This document shows positions 16,806 through 25,337 of a stretch of 64,000 bases of DNA, one piece after another. The notes beneath the pieces are model-generated. The model was not told the origin of the DNA. It did not search any database and saw only the letters and a program-made list of their open reading frames with translations. The DNA comes from Mycolicibacterium doricum (GTDB taxonomy: Bacteria > Actinomycetota > Actinomycetes > Mycobacteriales > Mycobacteriaceae). The stretch is from contig NZ_AP022605.1 in NCBI RefSeq assembly GCF_010728155.1, positions 1,116,001 to 1,180,000 of the forward strand, given 5' to 3'. Position 1 is the first letter of the stretch; every line of letters begins with the position of its first letter. The translations under genes were made by a program, and so were the position numbers.

Positions 16806-16854
16806 ACCCCGCTAGTCAACTCCCCAAGTCCTATCATGCAGAAAGGCTTACGGC

Positions 16855-17238
16855 ATGGCATCGACACGCGAGAACGACACGAAACAGGGCTTCGGCTGGT
16901 TCATGCTCCTGCTCGCCGGAATGTTTGAGATAGGCTACGCGCTCAGCGTGGGAGGCAGCCAAGCGTTCACCGTACTGAGCTGGTCACTCGTAGCGGTGGT
17001 GTTCTTCCTGCTGACGCTGTTCTTCCTCAGCCTCGCTCTCAAGACCATCGACGTGGGCATCGGGTACGCCGTGTGGGCCGGCATCGGCTCGGTCGGCTCC
17101 GCAGTCCTGGGCGTCTACCTGTTCGATCAACCGCTGACCCTGATCCAGGCGGTGTTCCTGGCCGTCATCATCGCCGGCGTCATCTGGCTCAAACTTGCCG
17201 ACAGCCCCGCACTCGAAACCGACCGCATCGGCCTTTGA
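16855..17238 (+). CDS. SMR transporter subunit 2
   Basis: The protein is 127 residues with four membrane helices and a hydrophilic N-terminal extension of about 13 residues. The key Glu is Glu25, and 'GYAVWAGIGSVGSAVLG' is the helix 3 signature. It differs clearly from the upstream SMR protein, so the pair most likely forms a fixed-topology heterodimer. The product of the cluster is probably cationic. A 210-bp gap separates it from the next gene. Confidence 0.85.
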   Translation: MASTRENDTKQGFGWFMLLLAGMFEIGYALSVGGSQAFTVLSWSLVAVVFFLLTLFFLSLALKTIDVGIGYAVWAGIGSVGSAVLGVYLFDQPLTLIQAVFLAVIIAGVIWLKLADSPALETDRIGL

Positions 17239-17450
17239 GGATGGGCGCGACTGTTCGGTCAGGTAACGAGAACGTACGCATACTGTTAACCCGCTGTTTC
17301 AGTGTGCCCACCCTGCGCTCGTGGGAAGCGTGTCCAAGATCGCGCCAAAGGTGCTGCTGTTCAACAGGTTTCGCGGTTGATGGCCCGGGTTGTCAACTCC
17401 CGGCTGGGAGTTCGTGCTGTCGATCGACCATCGCGGTGGAGGGGTTTGTC

Positions 17451-18794
17451 TTGGCTGAATCAGTAGATATCTCGTCCGTTCTCGGGCCGCCGGTGCGCGA
17501 TCTAGGGACCTCCCCGAGCACGCCGGTCGTCGGTGAACTCGACGAAGAGTTCGTTGTCCCCGTGCTGCGGTCGGGTCGATGGGGACTCGACAGCACAGGT
17601 GGGCAACCGGTGCTGCCAGGCGTCGAGGTGCGGACGGCCGTCAGCGAAGGCCTGGGGGTGGAGCAGGCACGGCTGGCCGCGGAGTTCGAGCATTTCCAGG
17701 GTGCGTCGCATGCGGTGCCGGTCGCCAACGGCACCCGCGCGATCGTCGTCGCCCTGATGGCCGCGGCCGTCGGGGCGGAGCGGCTCGGCAAACGCCCGAT
17801 TGTGCCGGGCGGCAAGGTGCTGGTGCCCAGCATGACGTGGCAGGCAACGCTGGGCGCGCCGATCGACCGTCGACTGATACCGGTGATGGTCGATGTCGAC
17901 CCGCTGACCGGCGTGGTCGACCCTGCCGCAGTCGAGCAGGCGTTGGCGGCTGATCAGGGCCGCGAGATCGTCGCAGTGATCCTTCCGCATCTGTACTGCC
18001 GGATGGTTGATACGCCGGCGATCGGATCGTTGTGTGACGACTACGGTGTGATCTCGATCGAGGACTGTGCGCATGCACACGGCGGAGTGATCCGGGGATA
18101 CCCGGCGGGGTCGGTCGCCGACTTCGGAACCTGGTCGTTTCAATCATCGAAGTCGATCGGTTCCGGCGAAGGCGGGATGGTGACGACACGTCACCCATGG
18201 CTCGTCGACCAGCTGGTCTCGATCACGACCTGCGGCCGCAGACTCGGCGAGTCAGTTCCCTTCCAATCCGGCAATGAACGGCTGAGCTCCGTGCAGGCCG
18301 CCCTGCTGCGAGCACAGCTGCGTCGCTTCTATTTCGAGCAGCTGCCGGTCAAACAAGACGTGCTGATCGAACTCGAGGCCACGATGGCCACGTTGGACGG
18401 CGTGATTCCGATGGCGGCGCAACCGTTTGTGGATCAGCAGGTGACCTACAAGGTTTTGGGCCGGATCGCGCTCGCCGGGTTCGGCGGCCTGTCGTTGACG
18501 CAGATCATCGACGGCTACCGGTATCTGGTGAACTGCGAGGTGACCAGGCTGTACGAGCCGCTGGACCAGACGGATGTCTATCAGCCACAGGCCGATCCGG
18601 CCAATCGCTGGTCGGAGGAGTTCTACGAGGCGCTGGATCCGCGGCGCTTCGACCTGTCCAATGCGCATGCGCTCTTCAACAGCACCATCGCGTTCGAGCA
18701 TGCGGTGCTTCTGGATCGCGACTTCCCGGAACACTTCGGTCGGGCTACCGACGTTCTGCGAATGCGAGCCCCTCAGTTGGCCGTAACACGCTGA
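17451..18794 (+). CDS. DegT/DnrJ/EryC1/StrS aminotransferase (AHBA-synthase-like)
   Basis: I start it at the TTG at 17451, which has GTGGAGGGG just upstream; the frame is open further back but that part is not protein-like. The result is 447 residues. The PLP Lys is Lys234 in 'SFQSSKSIGSGEGG', and Asp205 in 'EDCAHAHG' binds the pyridine nitrogen. 'CGRRLGES', 'NERLSSVQAALLRAQL' and the EDCAHAHG segment resemble 3-amino-5-hydroxybenzoate synthase (RifK) and aminocyclitol aminotransferases. It is followed by an oxidoreductase, as rifK is paired with rifL. It probably makes an amino sugar or aminocyclitol. Confidence 0.75.
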   Translation: MAESVDISSVLGPPVRDLGTSPSTPVVGELDEEFVVPVLRSGRWGLDSTGGQPVLPGVEVRTAVSEGLGVEQARLAAEFEHFQGASHAVPVANGTRAIVVALMAAAVGAERLGKRPIVPGGKVLVPSMTWQATLGAPIDRRLIPVMVDVDPLTGVVDPAAVEQALAADQGREIVAVILPHLYCRMVDTPAIGSLCDDYGVISIEDCAHAHGGVIRGYPAGSVADFGTWSFQSSKSIGSGEGGMVTTRHPWLVDQLVSITTCGRRLGESVPFQSGNERLSSVQAALLRAQLRRFYFEQLPVKQDVLIELEATMATLDGVIPMAAQPFVDQQVTYKVLGRIALAGFGGLSLTQIIDGYRYLVNCEVTRLYEPLDQTDVYQPQADPANRWSEEFYEALDPRRFDLSNAHALFNSTIAFEHAVLLDRDFPEHFGRATDVLRMRAPQLAVTR

Positions 18795-18885
18795 TTCTCC
18801 GGCCTGTGGCCCTGAGGCCCGTGGCTGTTCTCTACCCGAAACATCAAGGGCTGCAAGGGGTATGTGCGGCCATCGAGGAGAAGAA

Positions 18886-19953
18886 GTGACCGACACAATC
18901 AGGCGGGTCGCGATCGTGGGGGCTTCCTCGGCCGTGGCTCCCCGGCATCTCGAAGCTCTACTGGCGCTGCCCTCGACAGAGGTTGTCGCTTTGGTCGAAG
19001 TTGACCCGAACAAGGCGGAACGACTCCGGCTTGCGCATCCCGAGATCGCCGTGTATCCGCAGGCCGCGGATATCGATCAGGATGGGATCGACCTGGCGGT
19101 GGTGTGTGTTCCCGACTTCGCGCACGGACCGGTGGTGGTCGAATGTCTGGATCGCGGCTGGAATGTGTTGTGCGAGAAGCCGCTGACTGACGACGTGGCG
19201 CTTGCCGAAGACCTATTCGCGCACGCCGACAAGGTCGGGCTGCTCCTGGCTGTTGGTTATCAGCGCCGCTTCATGCTCGCGAAGTTGGGTGAACAGATCG
19301 TCAACGGGTTGATCGGAGACCTGTATTGGGTCGACGCATGGTGGCTGCGGCGCGCCGGGCATCCCGCCTCACGACGGGAGTTCACGCGTCGCGGCTTAGG
19401 TGTTCGCGGAGACCTTGTCCCACACTTGCTTTCGCAGACACTGCAATTCCTCGATCCTGGCCAGCTTGTCGTTCAGGCGCGTGATTGGCGGATCAGTCCG
19501 GGCTGGAGGAGCGAGGACGTGGCCCGGCTCACCGTTCGAGACGATAAGGGCGTCGAATTGCAGGCGCACGTCGCCTACGACAAACCGCACGTCGACGCAG
19601 TCGACGACTGCGGGATCGCATGTTACGGAACCCTCGGTTCCATCCATGTCCAGCTCCCGACCACCCACGATCAGTTGTGGGCGAACCGAAATCCACCCAC
19701 GCTGTTCTCTCGGGACGGATCGCCTGCGCGCAAGCTCGACCCGTTGCCGTCCACACAGCAGTGCCACCTGCTACAGGCTCAAGCGGTTATCGATGCCCTG
19801 ACAGCCGGGTCGGCCCCAGCCGAACAGCAGGCCGCGGAGATGACATTGATTCGAACCGTCGCTGCGGCACAAGCTTCCGCGACGTGGCGTGGAGTCGCCG
19901 TTCCGATCGAAAACCTCGGCACCGCTGTCGGTAAGCGACGCTACGCCTCCTGA
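18886..19953 (+). CDS. Gfo/Idh/MocA-family oxidoreductase
   Basis: The protein is 355 residues, starting at the GTG after GAGGAGAAG. The N-terminal Rossmann fold opens 'RVAIVGASS' and the family motif 'CEKPL' is at about residue 95. The C-terminal domain is the mixed alpha/beta domain of glucose-fructose oxidoreductases. Such enzymes oxidise or reduce sugar and inositol hydroxyls with NAD(P). With the aminotransferase upstream it would supply the keto group that is then aminated. The 91-bp gap to the aminotransferase and 11-bp gap to the MFS gene suggest one transcript. Confidence 0.85.
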   Translation: MTDTIRRVAIVGASSAVAPRHLEALLALPSTEVVALVEVDPNKAERLRLAHPEIAVYPQAADIDQDGIDLAVVCVPDFAHGPVVVECLDRGWNVLCEKPLTDDVALAEDLFAHADKVGLLLAVGYQRRFMLAKLGEQIVNGLIGDLYWVDAWWLRRAGHPASRREFTRRGLGVRGDLVPHLLSQTLQFLDPGQLVVQARDWRISPGWRSEDVARLTVRDDKGVELQAHVAYDKPHVDAVDDCGIACYGTLGSIHVQLPTTHDQLWANRNPPTLFSRDGSPARKLDPLPSTQQCHLLQAQAVIDALTAGSAPAEQQAAEMTLIRTVAAAQASATWRGVAVPIENLGTAVGKRRYAS

Positions 19954-19964
19954 AGGGCCACAGA

Positions 19965-21224
19965 ATGAACGGCGCCTTGTGGCGGCAACCGACGGTGTGG
20001 GCCGCACTAGGATTGTTCCTGCTCAACGGGCTCGGCTACGCCGCACTGGCGTCGCGGCTGCCCGAACTCCAACAACGCTACGACCTGTCGGACGCGCAGA
20101 TGGGGTTTGCCCGCATCGGATTCGTCGTCGGGCTCACCGCGACGATGCTCGTGGCCCCGCAAATCGTGCGCCGTGTCGGAGCGGCCCGCGCCGCGCCCAT
20201 CGCCGCCGGGCTCTATCTGGCCGGTATCGGGCTGGCCGGGATGGGAATCGGGCTGTGGGCGACCGTCGCCTGGCTGCTGATGGCCGGAGTATTCAATGCT
20301 CTGCTCGATATCGGCCAGAACGTCCTCGCGGTCCGCCTGGAGAAGATCCACATGGCCGGGACCACACACGCCCGGGCGAACGGTCTGCTCTCACCGCTGG
20401 AAGGATTCCAGGCAGTCGGCGGCACCCTCGGCGCCGGCTTCGGGCTCCTGACAGCCGGGCGTATCCCGCTGCTGCACAGCTTCATCACGCTCACCGCAGT
20501 CGGGATCGTCGGCACCGCCTCAGTATTCGTCATACTCCGCCGCTTCCACTTGGCTACGGCGCCAATGGGTGTGGAGCCGGCCCCGCAACCACACCCATCC
20601 GTCGCTCCGCGTCGAACCAGTTGGGCGACTGGGTTGCTGGAGCGGATCAGGGTGGCGTATCCGCCGTCGCTGCGCTGGTTGACGGCGATGAGTTTTTCCG
20701 CGCTGCTGTTGGAGGGAATGCTCACCAACTGGCTCGCCATTCTCGCCGTGCACTCCGGGGCGTCGCTGACCTCGGCCGGCCTCGCGCTGACGCTGTTCAT
20801 CGGCTCCGTCTGCGCCGGACGACTCGGGTTCGGGCCGCTGAGCCGACACCTGGACCGGGTATGGTTGGTCCGTATCAGCGGCCTGTTCGTTATCGCCGGA
20901 ATCACCGGAATCGTGACTCATTCTGTCACCGGAAGCGTCGCTCTGGCGGTGGCTTCGGCCGTCACCGGTCTGGGCCTGGCCAACCTTCATCCCTTCTGCA
21001 CCGGATCTGTCGGCCACGGCGTCAACGCGGGAGACGAAGAACGAGCACTGGGCAAACTCAACCGAATAGCCTACACCGGAATCGCGCTCGAAGGCGTGCT
21101 GATCGGCGCGTTGGCCGCCGCTATCGGCCTCACCCCAGCGATCGCCGTCATCGGTCTGCTCGCCTTCCTGTTCGTCGTCAAGGCGCCGCTGTTCACCACC
21201 CACGGAGCCGTTCTCACGAATTGA
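19965..21224 (+). CDS. MFS transporter
   Basis: The protein is 419 residues with about 12 hydrophobic segments and a basic central loop near residues 190-235. The N-terminal domain has 'ASRLPELQQRYDLSDAQMGFARIGFVVG', typical of small-product exporters in sugar and antibiotic clusters. It probably moves the product of the aminotransferase/oxidoreductase pair across the inner membrane. It closes the plus-strand gene run, after which IS remnants begin. Confidence 0.8.
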   Translation: MNGALWRQPTVWAALGLFLLNGLGYAALASRLPELQQRYDLSDAQMGFARIGFVVGLTATMLVAPQIVRRVGAARAAPIAAGLYLAGIGLAGMGIGLWATVAWLLMAGVFNALLDIGQNVLAVRLEKIHMAGTTHARANGLLSPLEGFQAVGGTLGAGFGLLTAGRIPLLHSFITLTAVGIVGTASVFVILRRFHLATAPMGVEPAPQPHPSVAPRRTSWATGLLERIRVAYPPSLRWLTAMSFSALLLEGMLTNWLAILAVHSGASLTSAGLALTLFIGSVCAGRLGFGPLSRHLDRVWLVRISGLFVIAGITGIVTHSVTGSVALAVASAVTGLGLANLHPFCTGSVGHGVNAGDEERALGKLNRIAYTGIALEGVLIGALAAAIGLTPAIAVIGLLAFLFVVKAPLFTTHGAVLTN

Positions 21225-21342
21225 CCGCAGCCGCCACGGAATTCCATCTCAGCTGGTCTGTCGACGCAGCACGCCATGCGTGGCAACGGACAGCTGAGAC
21301 TGCCCGTGGGTGCACATGGGAAGTGAACCGTCCCGAGTTTCA

Positions 21343-21427
21343 TGCACCCCCGGGGTTGTGTGAGCCGGCCGATTGGCTGGCGTCTAGTTGATCGTAGTAG
21401 CAGGCTTCGGCTTCGGCGGGTGGGTGA
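21343..21427 (-). pseudogene. IS3-family transposase C-terminal remnant
   Basis: On the minus strand 'PPAEAEACYYDQLDASQ' is the usual last segment of one IS3/IS51-type OrfB, followed by the stop. The rest of the gene is absent. It is followed at about 21441-21500 by TGTCAGT and TTTTCCC/CTTTCCC direct repeats that look like an IS21-type end. The stretch 21225-21590 therefore holds only mobile-element debris, and I see no gene in it. Confidence 0.6.
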
Positions 21428-21590
21428 GACTTCCCACCGGCATGTCAGTGCGGTGAGCTGATTTTCCCGAACCGTGTCAGTGGACTTTCCCAGTCGATGT
21501 CAGTAGGGCCTCGGTGAGAGGCCGCAGCTCGTTGTGTCAGCGATTAGGTCATCCAGGTGTCAATGCACAGCTCATCTACCTGCCCTGCGG

Positions 21591-21900
21591 GCGGTGAGGA
21601 TCCTGATGCTTCTGGGTGCTCTAGTCATTGGCGTCGGGGCGGTGATCGTATGGCGCCACGGCGCCCAACGGCTCAGGCAAGCCGACGACCCGTGCACTCT
21701 TGGGGCCGCTGCTTCCAGATTGACGAGTTTTCGACGCCGAGAAGGTCGGCGAGACGGCTCATCGACATCGGCTGCCGGGGACGGACAACTTCCAAGCATT
21801 GGCCGCCGTGGGCTGGTCGTCGCGACCGCCCGGCGCGTACTCGACTACACCGGCGGCACCCTGTGATGCGCATGACGGTCCTGCTCGAGCCCTACGCCGA
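21591..21900 (+). repeat. Long direct repeat, copy B (about 310 bp)
   Basis: This is the longer copy of the repeat at 4641-4912, same orientation. It retains 36 bp absent from copy A. On the minus strand this extra part allows a short reading 'MSRLADLLGVENSSIW' that looks like the start of a DNA-binding protein, but it stops soon after. The copies lie about 17 kb apart and flank the Mu-type transposon and the entire biosynthetic cluster. Confidence 0.8.
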
Positions 21901-21933
21901 GAAGTCCCAGCGAGGGGGGCCGACCCGGCCGCG

Positions 21934-22554
21934 CTACCCCACAGTAAGTACTCGGATGGCTTCGATTGCCAAGATGGCAGCGAAGACGAGCAAGATGACT
22001 CCGGAGGCCATGTCCACGTATCGTCGCCGTTTGGGGTTGAGCCATTGAGATAGAGTCGCCGCGAGTGCCGATATGGCAAGGAACCAAAGCAGGGAACCGG
22101 TCATCGTTCCTGCTGCGAACGTCGGACGTGTGGCGGCAGGTACGGCGGCGATGCTGGTGCCTATGACTCCGACTGTGTCCAAGATTGCATGCGGATTAAG
22201 GAGTGAGACCGCAATTGTCTTTGCTATCAGGGCGATTGGTTTGAAGACTAGGACTTGTTGATCGTCGTCGGGTTGGTGTGAGCGCAGGGATTGGATGCCT
22301 AGGTAGAGTAAGAATCCTGCACCGAATACTAGTAACGTCGTTTTGACTCCGGGAACCTTGGATAGCAGGGCAGATGCTCCGACCGCGCCAATCGCGATGA
22401 GAAGGGTGTCGCAGGCGGCGGCGGTCAGGGCCGGGATGAGTGCGCGCGGCATCCCGAGCTTCAGTGCTTCGTTGATCACGAATACGTTTTGCGCACCGAT
22501 GGGGATGATCAGCGCGAGCCCTAATGCGATGCCCGCTAGATAAGTGCCGGTCAC
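21934..22554 (-). CDS. LysE/ArgO-type amino-acid exporter
   Basis: The protein is 206 residues with about six membrane helices. The N-terminal 'LALIIPIGAQNVFVINEAL' is the LysE/ArgO signature, and 'LLNPHAILDTVG' matches the second conserved loop. These proteins pump basic or other excess amino acids out of the cell. The start overlaps the stop of the B3/B4-domain gene, so the two are translationally coupled. I infer that it exports the amino acid made or modified by the desaturase-like enzyme of the same operon. The region is clearly lower in GC (47-60% in lines I counted) than its neighbours. Confidence 0.85.
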   Translation of the reverse strand: MTGTYLAGIALGLALIIPIGAQNVFVINEALKLGMPRALIPALTAAACDTLLIAIGAVGASALLSKVPGVKTTLLVFGAGFLLYLGIQSLRSHQPDDDQQVLVFKPIALIAKTIAVSLLNPHAILDTVGVIGTSIAAVPAATRPTFAAGTMTGSLLWFLAISALAATLSQWLNPKRRRYVDMASGVILLVFAAILAIEAIRVLTVG

Positions 22555-23231
22555 AGCGCTGTTGAGGTGCTCACGAGCTGCACATCCAAGTCGTTTTGAG
22601 GGATATCAAGTATTCCGGCTAAGTCAGCTATAGGGCGGCGCAAGTTTGCCCCGACTCCGCGTATGGACTCGAAGATGAACACGGCTTTGGTTGTGCGTTC
22701 GTCTACTTTCGTCTGATTTGCATCGCGATAGTTCCAGCAGGAAGTCATGACGGTGTTCCCGGTCGAATACACGACCTGACCATCCGGTAGCACTTCTGGG
22801 GTATCGGTTCCGATGGCAAGGAATTCGTCCCCGTTTCGTGAGAGACGTAGTTCGATCTCATCGCCTAATTTATGGAAATCATATGCACCGGCTGGTATTC
22901 CATGCAGGACTGACACATAGTTGTACGCATCCACTACCGGAAACACGCGGGGGAGCGCACCGGCCTTACATGCTCTCTTCGTGAGCGCATCGAAGCTTGG
23001 TCGTTGTCGGCGCGGGTTTATACCGAACTTCCGGTAGATTTCGTGCCAAGCCTCGATGTGGGGGCTGTGCTCGTCGTAGACAATTTTTCCAGATTGAAGT
23101 TGCTTGTCGAGGTTTTGCACGCGTTCGTCCAGACAGCCATCTATAACGCTTTGGTCGATTCCCTCGACGCAGACTAAAGCGATATCTACGTCCGGGGCCA
23201 GCTTACGAACGTCTGGAGACACCAACAACAT
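22551..23231 (-). CDS. Free-standing B3/B4 (PheRS-beta editing-like) domain protein
   Basis: The protein is 226 residues. Motifs of the B3/B4 domain are present: 'SPHIEAWHEIYRKFGINP', 'SFDALTKRA', 'FPVVDAYNYVSVLHGIPAGAYD' and 'TSCWNYRD'. In phenylalanyl-tRNA synthetase this domain removes wrongly charged amino acids such as tyrosine; free-standing forms are thought to edit or bind tRNA in trans. Its place between a diiron enzyme and an amino-acid exporter suggests protection against a toxic amino-acid analogue. That function is inference; the domain call is strong. Confidence 0.8.
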   Translation of the reverse strand: MLLVSPDVRKLAPDVDIALVCVEGIDQSVIDGCLDERVQNLDKQLQSGKIVYDEHSPHIEAWHEIYRKFGINPRRQRPSFDALTKRACKAGALPRVFPVVDAYNYVSVLHGIPAGAYDFHKLGDEIELRLSRNGDEFLAIGTDTPEVLPDGQVVYSTGNTVMTSCWNYRDANQTKVDERTTKAVFIFESIRGVGANLRRPIADLAGILDIPQNDLDVQLVSTSTAL

Positions 23232-23248
23232 CGAGGTAACGGAACTCC

Positions 23249-24223
23249 CTATTGTGTTTGCGACCGGTCAGACTCAAAGAGTTTCGTACGGTAACGCAAC
23301 TTTTGCGCATAGTCACCTTCTGGGAAGCTCATCAACAAGCGGTGAGTGGCCGCCACCTTGTGGTGGGGGATTCCTGGCCATAGATGATGAATCGTGTGGT
23401 ATCCGTCTCCGTGCGGATGAAAAAGAACCTTCTGGAACCATCCCAGGTTGGAGATCGTTGCCTCGAAGACACTGGTCCTGCCCGTGAATCTGTGCTCGCT
23501 GCTTTCCGCTACGAACCTTATCAGCGGGAGCGTGACTCGGGTTGTGAGCATCCAGCAGACAAGTGCGTGGATCACTCCTCGGCTGCCGATCCACCTCGTT
23601 TGCGGCAGGATCAATGCTGAGGCGTACACCGAAGGCAGCGCAAAACTGCGTATAAAACTTCCTGAACTCGACTTGAACCATCCTTGTTGGTAGCGAACAA
23701 ACTTCCGGGCCAGCATCCCTGTGAACCGCCAGACATTCGTCCGATCCAGATCATCAATGCCCAGTTCTCGGTAGCGGATGAAATCTGGATCGGATTCGGA
23801 ACCGAATTTGCCGTGGTGCAGCAAGTGTTCAGCTCGGTAGGTTGAAAGCTTCACGCCGACAGGGGCCGCAGCCAGCAAAATGGACAACCTGTCATTTAGC
23901 TCTCGTCGGTCCCGTGACCAGTTGAAATGAGAAGCCTCATGGACGAGGTTCTCCAGTCCACGAAATGCGCGAGCACATACCGTGCTGGCGGCTACCATGC
24001 AGAAAGCACGGATGACCGCGTTCTGGCTCCCGGTACGTCCAGCTATACCCAGAGAACATGCAGCTAGGACATGATCGGCGCCGACAGTCGCCACGCTTTT
24101 CAGCAGAGAGGTCTCGTGCATCTCTGCCAACGCCCCGCGAATCGAGGGAGGTGTGGAGTACCCGCGTTTTAGCTCCCGATGAGAAGCAAGCCGAGTAACG
24201 TTCGACGTCTCTAGTGCAGTCAT
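23249..24223 (-). CDS. Fatty-acid-desaturase-like diiron enzyme
   Basis: I start at the ATG with GGGGAGA 8 bases upstream (24223), giving 324 residues. Three His boxes of membrane desaturases are present: HEASH (95-99), HLLHH (133-137) and HTIHH (276-280), with hydrophobic segments between boxes 2 and 3. Such enzymes desaturate or hydroxylate lipids, but several members in natural-product clusters act on amino acids or small acids. Here the partners are an amino-acid exporter and a tRNA-editing domain, so an amino-acid substrate is likely. First gene of a three-gene operon; 17 bp separates it from the next. Confidence 0.8.
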   Translation of the reverse strand: MTALETSNVTRLASHRELKRGYSTPPSIRGALAEMHETSLLKSVATVGADHVLAACSLGIAGRTGSQNAVIRAFCMVAASTVCARAFRGLENLVHEASHFNWSRDRRELNDRLSILLAAAPVGVKLSTYRAEHLLHHGKFGSESDPDFIRYRELGIDDLDRTNVWRFTGMLARKFVRYQQGWFKSSSGSFIRSFALPSVYASALILPQTRWIGSRGVIHALVCWMLTTRVTLPLIRFVAESSEHRFTGRTSVFEATISNLGWFQKVLFHPHGDGYHTIHHLWPGIPHHKVAATHRLLMSFPEGDYAQKLRYRTKLFESDRSQTQ

Positions 24224-24466
24224 CCTCTTATCTCCCCGGAACAAGCAAATGGCTCAACTGGCTAAGCCGTCTGAAATGTGCCCGTGACATGGTCGCCAAT
24301 AGACGCGACAGCTCGGATTAATCGCCGCGCTCAGGAATTGGGCATCCCTCTCACCGGCAAGAACACAGTGAACTCATGACACGTAAAGTTTTCCACATCG
24401 GCGCGGCCACCAGAGCTAATTTTGCGTTTGTCTACTATTGTTCATCTATTAGTCGAATTGGCCTCC

Positions 24467-24600
24467 CGCCGTGCTCCGATCCGACGCTGCGGTCTGTCTG
24501 CTCGACATCCCCACCCACAAGACCGGCACCGCTTTCACTAAACCCGTTGACCCGCTCCTCGGCCGAGCCATCGACGCCTGGCAGGCTCTGCGACCAGGTC
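24467..24600 (+). pseudogene. Site-specific integrase fragment
   Basis: A plus-strand reading 'LLDIPTHKTGTAFTKPVDP' followed by 'IDAWQALRP' resembles the central part of Tn554-type actinobacterial tyrosine recombinases. Nothing of the catalytic R-H-R-Y domain follows. It is a broken piece next to an IS982 fragment, marking an old integration site. Confidence 0.5.
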
Positions 24601-24626
24601 GATGGTGGAGAGTGGTTGCCTGTACC

Positions 24627-24858
24627 GGGAACATCGTGAGCAGATGGCAGCGGGCATGGCGCAGCCAATGGCGCTCGCTGGTGAATCCCAGCAGCGCCTG
24701 CATGACCGCCGGCGTCAACAGTTCGGCGTCAGTGATTTGTGGGACGAATCCCACCTTGGGGCGCGGCGGTACCCGCTCGGGGTGTTGTCTCAGCAGGTCA
24801 TCGGTGATGACGTACAGTGCGGTAGCGAGGGCATCCAGATCAGCGTCCACGACAAGTC
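24627..24858 (-). pseudogene. IS982-family transposase N-terminal fragment
   Basis: The minus strand reads 'DADLDALATALYVITDDLL', then 'ITDAELLTPAVMQALLGF' and 'HWLRHARCHLLTMFP', the helical N-terminal domain of IS982 transposases. It ends abruptly before the DDE domain and joins sequence derived from the integrase fragment. No complete open frame is left. Confidence 0.65.
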
Positions 24859-24956
24859 TCCAGGCTTGAGAGTGCGGTTTACGACGCCGGTCCTGGACAC
24901 TGGACGCCCCCGCCTCAAAAACCTCACAAGACACACCAGTCCCCTGGGAATCACTC

Positions 24957-25270
24957 ATTTAGACTTAGGCGTAGTCCGGCCCCGCTCAAGCCCAACCACC
25001 TGGCCGCGCGTAGGGGCGAGAGCTGGCGCGCTGACGTGGATCGGCGTTAGGTCTCGGAGCCGCTGCGTCGATGCGGTTATGATGCGAGCCTGTTCGTGGC
25101 GCAGTTCCTCTACCAGTTCTAAGCAAATGGGAGCGAGTTGTCCGGCGCGTTCGGTCAGGCAGGGCAGGACGGTGCCGATGGTGGCGGTGTTCAGACCGGC
25201 GTCAAGGAGCTGCCTGATGCGCCCCGCGGCGGCGAGATCGCCCTCGATGTAGTCGCGGTACCCGGAGATG
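24957..25270 (-). pseudogene. MerR-family regulator lacking its DNA-binding N-terminus
   Basis: The minus-strand frame reads '[20 protein letters not shown]' then 'CLELVEELRHEQARI'. This is the second helix-turn-helix part, the dimerisation helix and C-terminal tail of a MerR protein, ending at a TGA at 24957. The N-terminal winged helix is missing, and the preceding sequence belongs to the UvrA-like fragment. It is therefore a remnant. Confidence 0.6.
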
Positions 25271-25337
25271 TTCCGCGCGGGGGTACTGCCGACTCGAATC
25301 CCGCTCGCCCGCTGATCGTCTCCCCGATCGCACCGGC

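Noticed and set aside
17073..17450. N-terminal extension of the DegT aminotransferase
   Set aside because: The frame is open but overlaps the SMR gene, is Arg/Pro-rich, and a good ribosome site lies just before TTG 17451.
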